Source: Vicinamibacteria bacterium (lineage in GTDB: Bacteria > Acidobacteriota > Vicinamibacteria > Vicinamibacterales > UBA8438). Taken from it: DNA of 46,187 nucleotides. The notes below the pieces were generated by a model. The model worked only from the letters and a program-made list of their open reading frames with translations. It made no database searches and was not told the DNA's origin. Of this stretch, positions 39,337 to 46,187 are shown piece by piece. Numbering within the stretch: position 1 is the first letter of the stretch; every line of letters starts with the position of its first letter. Where the stretch lies: assembly GCA_022821235.1 (NCBI GenBank), contig JAJEEA010000060.1, forward strand, positions 1 to 46,187. Direction: 5' to 3'. Both the position numbers and the translations under genes were made by a program.

Positions 39337-42300
39337 CTACCCGTCGGCCGGAGGCGAGAGATCGATCGCCCAGTTCCTGAGCCGCGCGATGTCGAGGTCC
39401 GCTCGATCGAGCAGGGCCACCAGCTCCTCCTGACGGGGTTGTCCGAAGACCACCCGGTAGGCGGCGAGCTGGCGCTTCAGGCGCTTGAACGCCTCGATCT
39501 CCGTCGTGTACGGCAGTTGGGGAACGTGGCGCTGTACCCGGTGCTCGCCGGGCGCGATCCAGTGAGGTTCCAGGTCGTTGGCGCCGGCGGCGCGCGCAGC
39601 CTCGTCGGCCCGCTCGAAGATCAGACTCCAGATGTCCTTGCCCGCGCGCCATGACGCAAGAGCGTCGCGAGCGTGGGCCGCGGCGACGTTGCGGCGGATG
39701 GCGTGGCCCTTGTAGCGGTGAATGCGGCCTTCGCGCTGCTCGAGGTCGACCGGGTTGCCCGGGAGGTTCCAGTGGATGAGGCGGTGGCACCACGGGTGGA
39801 AGTCGAGCCCCTCCTGCCCGATCGACGTGCTGGTGAGCACGAAGGGCCGGAACGGGCTGTTGAAGGCCGCCCTGACGGCGTCCTGGCTGATGTGCTGGTC
39901 TTCGTCGGTGTGGATGTGGCCGAAGCGCAACGCGAACACGGTGCGAATCCGGATTTCGTCGAGCTCGACGGCCGCCCCGGTCACGCGGCGTCGAGCCTTG
40001 AAGAAACGCGCATGGACGCGCGCGCGCGTCGGATGCACGACCTGTACGAGCTTGCGCGCGCCCCTGGCGGCGGTCTCCTCCGCGCCGGCGTCCTCCGACC
40101 ACGACTCCTGGTCCCACAGCAGGTGCCACTGCTCGTCCAGCACCGCCTGCAGGTTGCCCTGCCGGCAGTACTTCAGCACCAGGCGCCAGTAGGGGAGCTC
40201 GTCGCGCGCGGGCTCGTTCCCGGCGCCGAGCTGGCGAACCCGCGCGACGAAGCGGCGGGTCCATCCCTCGCGCGGCGCCGAGGGTGCGCGCCCGGCGCCG
40301 AGCTGGCGAATCAGCGAGATGACCGCGGGCTGATTGAACAGGCTCCAGAAGGCGTCGGCAATCGTCACCGCCAGCCGGCGGCGCGTGTCGTCACCGATGT
40401 CCGTGCGCGCGAGGGAGCGCGCCGCGAGGACCGCCGGCGAGCCGAGGGCGAGGTCCGTCAGCAACTCGGCGAGGTCCGGAGGGCGCCGACCGAGTGACTT
40501 CGGGTCGACCGCGAGCATGTCGTCGACGTACGCGCCGAAGAGCTCGGGATTGGGCTGCGGCAGCTCGCCGTCGGACCAACCTCGAAGCCGGCCATCGCGC
40601 CAGTCGCGCAGGAACGCGGCCAGCTCTGCATCCAACAGTAGCGGGGCCACCCATTCCCAGCGATCGTCGACGGGGCCGTTCCGGGGATCCGGGAGCTCCC
40701 GGTCCGGCAAGAGCTCTTCCACTCGAGCGCGCACCCAGTGCCGGCGGTCCTGTCCGGCCGGCGCCTCGAGCGGATGCGCGCGGTCGGCGAGGGGCAGGCA
40801 GGGCAGGAGCAGCAGGAGGAGACGATGGCGAGACCGCTCGCCGGCCGCCGGCTGCGTCAGCCTGAGCAGCGGTCTCTGCTGCCGGGCCGGATTCTCGTAG
40901 TCGTCGAGTCGCCCCCCGATCATCCGTCGCTCCGCCTCGTAGCTCAGGATCGCGCTGACGGCGTCGGGCACCACGTTCCAGGCCGAGAACAAGAGCCTCT
41001 TCGTGGTCAGCTCCTTCCCCTCGAACGGACCCTCCAGCGGCCAGTAGGGCAGCGTCGGCGGGAGCCAGAGCAGGCGCCACAGCCCCTCGTCGAGGAGCTC
41101 GCCCACCAGCTCGCGGAGCTTGGCGTGTCCGGGGTCGAGGCGGGACCAGGACCCGAGGTCGGCCGCCTTCAGGAACGCCGGGTCGTGTCGCCGCAGCGCC
41201 TCCAACAGCTTCTCCGGGTTACGAAGCGCCTCGTCGAGGCGCTCATTGAACTTATAGTTGTGCATGAAGTGGGCGAGGTACGGCGCCGACTTCCAGAAGG
41301 GCATGGGATCGCGGTCGCCGACGGCGCGGAACAGCGCGTCGGCGGCCAGGTACTGGCGGACGTCGCTCACCGTGACGGTCGCCGTGCGCCGGTCCTCAGC
41401 GACCATGGCGTCCCGGTCCTCGGTGGCGGACACGCGCTCGGTGCGGGCCATCACGTCCCGTAGCGAGGCCTCGACGGCTCGCTTCGCATCCTCGACCTGC
41501 TCGGCCTGCTCAGGCTCGCCGCCGGCCGCGCGTCTCAGCGCCGCTCCGAAGCGCGAGAGCTGCCGCTGGATCTCGGCGACGCGGGCGTCGTCGTCGCCGA
41601 GCAGGAAACGCGTGGTGGCCAGGAAGTCCTGGTAGTGCTCCTCGTGCTCGATCTCGGCGTCCGCGGTGTAGAGCTTGTACGGCGTTGCGGAAAGCAGAAG
41701 CGTGCGTACTCGTTTGCCGTCATGGGCATCGGTCTGGAACAGCTCCCGAGCCAACTCCGCGCCGGCGTTCCACTCTGCGCTCTGCGCATCGAGCAGCGAC
41801 TTGAACCGCTGGAACTCGTCCAGAATGACCAGATCGGGTTCGAGAGCGCCGACGCATGCTCCGGCGAGCACGCGGCGCAGCTCCGCGATCAACCGGTCTC
41901 GCTGCCGCCCAGCTTCCGCAGGCCAGTGTTCCCGGTAGCGATGGAACCAAGTGTCAAGGAGCTCGCCCAGCCTGGTCCGGAGATCCGGTTGCCTTTCGAA
42001 CGCTGCTTCGAAGCGCTGCCTTATCGCTGCATCGATGGGCCGGGGGGTCTTTTGCAGTCGCCAGCGCCAGTTGTCCCTCCTGGTGATCCGTCCCTGCAAG
42101 AGGTTCATGAGGGGCGTACGCCGGCCCATCAGCGGATCGAGCAATCGGAAGAGCACCGCCCGCTCGCGGCCCTGGCCGGCGAAGTGCCCCAGGTTGAACG
42201 ACGTGCCGGGCGTGAAGCTGACGAAGTTCAGCTTGCTGCCGGCGAGGCCGGGCTCGCCTTCCCGGGGGGCCAGCTCCGTGGCCAGCATCGTCAGGCGCGT

Positions 42301-42606
42301 GGCCAGCGCGAACGACCGTTCCTCCGCGGCGCCGACGCGGAGCTTGGGCAGGTTGGCGCGCGCGATGCTGCCGTTGCTGCAGATGTAGACGACGTCGATG
42401 CGCTCGACCTCGTTCCAGAGGTGATCGATGGCGCGGGCGATGATGCCGCGGGCGACGAGCGTCTTGCCGAGGCCGACCTCGTCGGCCACGAGGAAGCGCC
42501 CGGTGCCGTCCTCTGCCGTGAAGAGGCGGTGGAAGGCGTGCTCCACCGTGCGGCGCTGGAAGGGCTTCAGCGGCTTCAGGCTCGACTCGACGGACGGTCG
42601 CTTCAT
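39337..42606 (-). CDS. Large SNF2/DEAD-like helicase of the three-gene cassette
   Basis: 1089 aa from ATG 42606. Motif I: VADEVGLGKTLVARGIIARA (~40-59). Motif Ia-like: VYICSNGSIARANLPKL. Motif II: LVILDEFQRFKSLLD (DEFQ). Motif III: LLLSATPYKL. Domain 2: FRPFVLTSTSIGQEGLDFHP, HWNLPGNPVDLEQREGRIHR (motif VI). Between the domains is a long insertion (~400-850) with a leucine/arginine-rich stretch. This is the superfamily 2, SNF2/Rad54-like ATPase type used in restriction and defence complexes. The start overlaps the PLD gene stop (ATGA). Last gene of the operon. Confidence 0.9.
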   Translation of the reverse strand: MKRPSVESSLKPLKPFQRRTVEHAFHRLFTAEDGTGRFLVADEVGLGKTLVARGIIARAIDHLWNEVERIDVVYICSNGSIARANLPKLRVGAAEERSFALATRLTMLATELAPREGEPGLAGSKLNFVSFTPGTSFNLGHFAGQGRERAVLFRLLDPLMGRRTPLMNLLQGRITRRDNWRWRLQKTPRPIDAAIRQRFEAAFERQPDLRTRLGELLDTWFHRYREHWPAEAGRQRDRLIAELRRVLAGACVGALEPDLVILDEFQRFKSLLDAQSAEWNAGAELARELFQTDAHDGKRVRTLLLSATPYKLYTADAEIEHEEHYQDFLATTRFLLGDDDARVAEIQRQLSRFGAALRRAAGGEPEQAEQVEDAKRAVEASLRDVMARTERVSATEDRDAMVAEDRRTATVTVSDVRQYLAADALFRAVGDRDPMPFWKSAPYLAHFMHNYKFNERLDEALRNPEKLLEALRRHDPAFLKAADLGSWSRLDPGHAKLRELVGELLDEGLWRLLWLPPTLPYWPLEGPFEGKELTTKRLLFSAWNVVPDAVSAILSYEAERRMIGGRLDDYENPARQQRPLLRLTQPAAGERSRHRLLLLLLPCLPLADRAHPLEAPAGQDRRHWVRARVEELLPDRELPDPRNGPVDDRWEWVAPLLLDAELAAFLRDWRDGRLRGWSDGELPQPNPELFGAYVDDMLAVDPKSLGRRPPDLAELLTDLALGSPAVLAARSLARTDIGDDTRRRLAVTIADAFWSLFNQPAVISLIRQLGAGRAPSAPREGWTRRFVARVRQLGAGNEPARDELPYWRLVLKYCRQGNLQAVLDEQWHLLWDQESWSEDAGAEETAARGARKLVQVVHPTRARVHARFFKARRRVTGAAVELDEIRIRTVFALRFGHIHTDEDQHISQDAVRAAFNSPFRPFVLTSTSIGQEGLDFHPWCHRLIHWNLPGNPVDLEQREGRIHRYKGHAIRRNVAAAHARDALASWRAGKDIWSLIFERADEAARAAGANDLEPHWIAPGEHRVQRHVPQLPYTTEIEAFKRLKRQLAAYRVVFGQPRQEELVALLDRADLDIARLRNWAIDLSPPADG

Positions 42607-44438
42607 GGACGGGGCTCCCGCGCGAGGGCTTCCTCGACCGCGGTCCACACGCCGAACAGATCGTCCGGCACGATGCGCCGCCCTTCTTCCGTCTTCCGCA
42701 GGTCGCGGATGAGCCGGCGGACCGGCTTCAGGCGATCGGGGTCTCTGGACGCAGCACGGAGAAGGTCTTCGAGCAGGGTCTCGCCGCCGGAGCCGTCTCC
42801 CCAGAACGCGGTGCCGCCGCCTTCCCGGCCTTCCTGCGCCCAGTCAGGCAGGGTGTCGAGGCCGCCCAGCAGCGCCCGCAGGAACCGGAGGAACTTCTCG
42901 GGGCTGTCCAGCAGGGCGCGGAGCACGTGGTGCATCCGGTCTGCCGGCATGCCCTCGGCGGGAAGCCGAAGGGTCAGGCGGACGTCGTCCACTCCCCGTA
43001 CCGGGACGCTCAGCCGAAACGCGATGAACGCGGTCAGGCGGGCGACCGGCAACCGCCAGCTCGACCGGTCCGCCAACGGCCGGGCCTGATCCTCGGCGAT
43101 GGAGACCGGCCAGGCTGCGACCTCGACGTCGCCGGCCGACACCGCGGCGTCGCCCTCGACCGTCAACGTCCAGAGATCCCCGGCGGAAACGCAGGTCACG
43201 CGCAGGCCGCCATCCACGAGGGCGTCGCGCGCCGCCTCGAGGCGCGCCCGCGCGCAGGTCACGCGCGGATCCTCCGGTGGCCGTTCCGTCCTGTGGTACG
43301 GCACGCACAGACTCCGGAAGCCGCCATCGAGGAAACGGTCGATGCCTTGGCCGGTGACGCCTCCCTTGCGCCCCTTGCGGCCCGTCACGGACGCCATCAC
43401 CTCGACGTTGCCGCCCGCAAATGCCGCCGCGGTGAGGTTCGCGGAGCCGACGGTCCACGTGACGTCGTGCCAGTGCTCCACTGCGATCATCTTGGCGTGA
43501 AGCCCGGACGGGCGAGCGCCGGTGCTCGGCCCTGGTCCATCGCCGTCGGCCCCGCCGTCCTCGGGTTCTCCCTGGGCGTCGTCCGACAGGACCAGCACGT
43601 CTTCCCATTCGGCGAGGGCGTCTTCCGGGAGCTTGTCGAGCTCCTCCTGCCCGCTCACCAGCGTCCGGCCTCCGGCGCTCAGCCGGGCGACCGCGTCGAG
43701 CCCCGTGCGGTTGACGAACGGGGCTACGGCGAGCGTGCGGTTCCCGCTCGACGGCGGGCGCCACGTCCGACGGCCCCCCGACAGGCCGAGCGCGTGGAAC
43801 TCGACCCTGGAGTCGAAGCCGTCGGGAGAGGGAAACTCGCATCGCGCCGCCTGATCGGCGAGCGCCTGCACACGCCGCGCGACGTCGGGAGCAACCGGAC
43901 TCGCCGCCAGGCCCGGCAGCGCCGAGAGGAAGTCGCCCAGCGGCCGGCTCGCGCCCACGCGCCGCCGGGCGCGCGGCGACGCCTCGCTCGCCAGGGCCAC
44001 GTCCCAGGAACGGTCGAAGGTCAGGTTCCGCGACAGGACCGCGACCCGCATCAGGTCCTGCGCCTTCTCGTCCGCGGCATTGAATCGGGCCACCCACACC
44101 TTGGGGTGGAAGGCGCCGCCGCTCGGGGCGCGCACCGCGTGCACGCTCGACTCGAGCATCGCGTAGAGCGACCGCGCGCCGCGGGGAACCGCAATCCCCT
44201 TCTCGTCGACGAAGGCGTGCACGCGGTCGCCGGCCTCGCGGATGGCTTGGTGCAGCCGCAACGGGTCGGTCAGCAGCTCCTCGAGGCCGCCGTCCAGATG
44301 CGCGACCACCGAGAGCGGCAGCACGAGCAGCGCTTCCAGATCGAGGGTGTATGCGGTCAGCACCGCGAAGTCGAGCCGGTAGCCGCTCGGCGCGCGGAGC
44401 AGGTCGAAGGCGATGGTGCGCGAGTCGGGTGCCAGCAT
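42603..44438 (-). CDS. Phospholipase D-like protein of the three-gene cassette
   Basis: 611 aa from ATG 44438. Two HxK-type PLD motifs: H111-P-K113 in GGAFHPKVWVARF with SRN138LT behind it, and H314-A-K316 in SGLHAKMIAVEHWHDVTWTV followed by GSANLT. They give the expected pair of catalytic His/Lys. An acidic Gly-rich linker (~289-308) lies just before motif 2. The C-terminal ~200 residues contain a beta-rich domain (LWTLTVEGDAAVSAGDVEVA) and an all-helical end. Probably a nuclease (PLD-fold enzymes in defence loci usually cleave DNA). Coupled on both sides: TGATG with the upstream gene, ATGA with the helicase. Confidence 0.88.
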   Translation of the reverse strand: MLAPDSRTIAFDLLRAPSGYRLDFAVLTAYTLDLEALLVLPLSVVAHLDGGLEELLTDPLRLHQAIREAGDRVHAFVDEKGIAVPRGARSLYAMLESSVHAVRAPSGGAFHPKVWVARFNAADEKAQDLMRVAVLSRNLTFDRSWDVALASEASPRARRRVGASRPLGDFLSALPGLAASPVAPDVARRVQALADQAARCEFPSPDGFDSRVEFHALGLSGGRRTWRPPSSGNRTLAVAPFVNRTGLDAVARLSAGGRTLVSGQEELDKLPEDALAEWEDVLVLSDDAQGEPEDGGADGDGPGPSTGARPSGLHAKMIAVEHWHDVTWTVGSANLTAAAFAGGNVEVMASVTGRKGRKGGVTGQGIDRFLDGGFRSLCVPYHRTERPPEDPRVTCARARLEAARDALVDGGLRVTCVSAGDLWTLTVEGDAAVSAGDVEVAAWPVSIAEDQARPLADRSSWRLPVARLTAFIAFRLSVPVRGVDDVRLTLRLPAEGMPADRMHHVLRALLDSPEKFLRFLRALLGGLDTLPDWAQEGREGGGTAFWGDGSGGETLLEDLLRAASRDPDRLKPVRRLIRDLRKTEEGRRIVPDDLFGVWTAVEEALAREPRP

Positions 44439-45649
44439 CAGGCGGCCAGTCCCCGGTGCAGGTCGGTCAGGAGCTGGCGAACGCGGACCCAGCGGAAGTC
44501 CATGCGGCCGACGCCGACCCCCGGGCTCCAGTCCATCAGGCGGTTGCGATTCGCCAGCCGCGCGCGGGGCCCCTTGAGGCGCAGCTCGCGGTCGGCAATC
44601 AACGTCCGCAACCGGGTGTCGTCGGCCACGTCGTCCGCGGCCAGCTCGGCGATGCGTCCAGACCAGGTCTCGATGAACGTGCGTTGCGGCAAGGGGAGGC
44701 GCCGCCCGCGCCGGGCGACGAGCTCCCAGAGCGCGTCGGGCTCGAAGCGGTAGTCCTCGGCCGCCTCTCGGGCCGCCCACTCGGCGAGCCCTGCCCGAAA
44801 GCGCTCGATCGACGCCTCGTCCTCTTCCTCGTCCAGGATCTCGCGCCGGTGTTCCGCCACGATCAGGTTGTAGAGGAGGGGCATGCCCTCGACATGGAGA
44901 GAGAATCGCCTCGCCAGCTCCAGGTCATCGCGCATGGCGGCCGGGGCGCTCAAGGCCGCGGGGTCGCCCCAGATCTGCTCCGCCGGGGCGTCGGATCCCT
45001 TGCGGGCCAACCACGCGAGGAGGGTGCCCGCGCACCGTTCCTCGAGGCGGCCGCGCAGGAAGTCCGCCTCCTCCTTAGTCAACGCGAACGAGGCCTCCCA
45101 GGGAAACCCGCCCGGCGGCTCGGGCAGCCGCGGATGCCAATGCGGCTCGCGGGACCAGACGACCCCCGGATCGTCGGCGCGGCCGGTAGCGCCCCGGCCG
45201 TCCACGAGGGTGTCGAAGTGCGCGTGGTACCAGCCCTGACTCTGCTCTCCGATGAAGATGCCCCATCGCGTGAGCGCGCTCCAGTAGACGGAGCTCGGCA
45301 GGCGAGCGAGGGCACCGCGGGCTCGCACGCCGATGATCCCCTCCGGGTCCGGGCTCTCTTCGAGCGGCCCGATCAGGTCGATCTCTGCCCGGCGCGCGGC
45401 CCTCGCCACGTCGGCGGCCTTGGTCCTCCGATGCTCCAGCCGCTGGTAGATCCACGGGATGAACAGCACGTAGCGCAGGCGGGTATGGATGTACGACGTG
45501 CCCGGAAACAAGGTGTCGGAAAGTGCGTCGCGCAGGCTCCCGAGTCCCATCTCGTCGAGCGTGCCCTGCTCGTTGAAGAGGTCCAGGACACGGCGCATCC
45601 TGTCCCGGTCGCCGGCCGTTAGGTCGATCCATGTCAACGTCGCCTGCAC
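44438..45649 (-). CDS. DUF6361 family-like protein, first gene of the cassette
   Basis: 403 aa from GTG 45649. The N-terminal MQATLTWIDLTAGDRDRMRR followed by VLDLFNEQGTLDEMGLGSLR and LFPGTSYIHTRLRYVLFIPW is characteristic of DUF6361 proteins as I know them. Further features are WYHAHFDTLVDGRG, an acidic patch (EILDEEEDEASIERFRAGL) and a basic C-terminus (ELRLKGPRARLANRNRLMDW). No enzymatic motif. It may be the sensor or DNA-recognition part. Its stop overlaps the PLD start by 1 nt. Confidence 0.85.
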   Translation of the reverse strand: MQATLTWIDLTAGDRDRMRRVLDLFNEQGTLDEMGLGSLRDALSDTLFPGTSYIHTRLRYVLFIPWIYQRLEHRRTKAADVARAARRAEIDLIGPLEESPDPEGIIGVRARGALARLPSSVYWSALTRWGIFIGEQSQGWYHAHFDTLVDGRGATGRADDPGVVWSREPHWHPRLPEPPGGFPWEASFALTKEEADFLRGRLEERCAGTLLAWLARKGSDAPAEQIWGDPAALSAPAAMRDDLELARRFSLHVEGMPLLYNLIVAEHRREILDEEEDEASIERFRAGLAEWAAREAAEDYRFEPDALWELVARRGRRLPLPQRTFIETWSGRIAELAADDVADDTRLRTLIADRELRLKGPRARLANRNRLMDWSPGVGVGRMDFRWVRVRQLLTDLHRGLAA

Positions 45650-45716
45650 TTCGTCACCACGCCAGCTTCGGGCGGCCTGCCATCAGGCCGGGCCCGCTAC
45701 GGTCATCTGGTCCTCA

Positions 45717-45747
45717 CCGGACTGGAGTTCACCGCTCCAGTTCCGGG
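45717..45747. promoter_or_regulatory. Hairpin upstream of the cassette
   Basis: CCGGACTGGAG, loop TTCACCG, CTCCAG-T-TCCGG: an 11-bp stem with one bulged T, about 70 bp upstream of the DUF6361 start. It may be an operator of the cassette. Confidence 0.45.
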
Positions 45748-45877
45748 CAGCCCCGCCATCAGGTCGATCACCCTGCGCGCTCCGGATGGGGATCGGTCAG
45801 CTTGGCCGCCGGGAGTCGAGGCGGAGCATTATCCATCGCGCGGCGCAAGCCACCCGGTGCAAGTGTCATTGACGTTC

Positions 45878-45894
45878 GTGTCAGAAACTGTCAG
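45878..45894. repeat. 17-bp direct repeat, right copy
   Basis: GTGTCAGAAACTGTCAG. It is preceded 10 nt to the left by a further TGTCA (AAGTGTCATTGACG), giving three TGTCA units in about 30 bp. See the left copy at 39056-39072. Confidence 0.7.
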
Positions 45895-45942
45895 GGCCGT
45901 CGAGCACGCTCCTGACGAGGGGGCGTCGGACAGCCGACAGGT

Positions 45943-46150
45943 CCTTCAGGTTGGGAACGACGGCTGCCGCCGTGGCGGGACCTTCAGCTCGCGGGTCAGC
46001 TCAGCGGGGCTGGCGGGGGGTAGCGCCGCCCTTGCCGAGTGCGTTGCCTATGATCTGTCAGCCCTCAGGTCGGCAACGACGGCTGGGTCGCGGCAGATAC
46101 GCGGGTACCTTCAGCCCGCGGTCAGATCAGCGAGCGCTGGCGGGGCGAGG
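45943..46150. repeat. ~88-bp degenerate direct repeat, 118-bp period
   Basis: Copies at 45943-46030 and 46061-46149 share C(T/C)TCAGGT(T/C)GG(G/C)AACGACG, then ACCTTCAGC(T/C)CGCGG, GTCAG(C/A)TCAGCG and CTGGCGGGG. They are non-coding and may belong to a larger array continuing beyond the window. Confidence 0.65.
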
Positions 46151-46187
46151 CGCCGCCCTCCGGGTCCACGTGCGGGAGGTCGCGCTG

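Larger units (their letters stand above)
45650..46187. other. Right flank of the cassette, gene-free and repeat-rich
   Basis: 538 bp with no supported gene. It carries an 11-bp hairpin (45717-45747), the right 17-bp repeat and a ~118-bp direct repeat. Confidence 0.5.

Noticed and set aside
39337-45649. Calling the cassette DISARM or Mokosh
   Set aside because: No DUF1998, methylase or kinase/SMC-like partner; the first gene is DUF6361-like.

Overview
The window is high-GC (by eye close to 70%) bacterial chromosome with Shine-Dalgarno starts and many short operons. It looks like a metagenome-style assembly of an acidobacterium of the Vicinamibacterales type. That assignment is an inference from gene content: a heme-c DUF1587/1592/1588/1585 protein coupled to a DUF1552 Tat protein, many exported enzymes (cyclase, VOC fusion, HpcH/HpaI-like lyase, sulfatase, PQQ-type propeller, ankyrin protein), and a DesK/DesR pair next to an HlyD-adaptor relic. 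Planctomycete or myxococcal-like lineages cannot be excluded. I saw no rRNA, tRNA, CRISPR array or prophage.

Layout. 0-2.4 kb: 3' part of an SDR oxidoreductase abutting a frameshifted C-terminal stub of a SNF2 helicase, then its usual partner, a SWIM zinc-finger protein. 2.7-5.6 kb: exported metallo-beta-lactamase-fold hydrolase, a convergent AAA/DUF4143 ATPase, and rpmE (L31). 5.8-8 kb: DesK-like kinase with two frameshifts in its membrane part, an intact DesR-like regulator and a decayed HlyD-adaptor tail. 8-9.5 kb: a VOC/PhnB-like protein and an exported HpcH/HpaI-family enzyme. 9.8-11.8 kb: a PIN-domain protein with an unknown 257-aa partner, beside the ruins of a hicBA module and a tyrosine recombinase. 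11.8-16.6 kb: exported cyclase, VOC-domain fusion protein, PPOX flavoprotein, and a mazEF-like toxin-antitoxin pair. 16.6-19.7 kb: nitrate/sulfonate/THI5-type ABC importer. 19.8-25 kb: exported phosphatase-like protein, large heme-c propeller protein, a tandem pair of ~105-bp MITEs, and an ankyrin protein. 25.7-29.5 kb: the DUF1592-DUF1552 operon. 29.8-33 kb: Rpn-type nuclease, a small orphan, and a lower-GC islet with a trypsin-like protease and a Cys-rich protein. 33.3-39 kb: Fic protein, type I sulfatase, PQQ-type propeller, a nonsense-interrupted secreted protein and another small exported protein.

39.3-45.6 kb holds the strongest candidate for an undescribed system: a tightly coupled three-gene operon on the minus strand. 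It encodes a DUF6361-like protein, a phospholipase-D-fold protein with two HxK motifs, and a ~1090-aa SNF2-like helicase. The genes overlap by 1-4 nt, and the operon is bracketed by a near-identical 17-bp direct repeat. It has the make-up of a mobile anti-phage or anti-plasmid module; this role is inferred.

Several genes carry single-base lesions: the SNF2 stub, the kinase, hicB, hicA, the HlyD relic and the secreted protein at 37.6-38.1 kb. These could be true decay or assembly indels, and read data would decide. Intergenic DNA is rich in small palindromic and tandem repeats.
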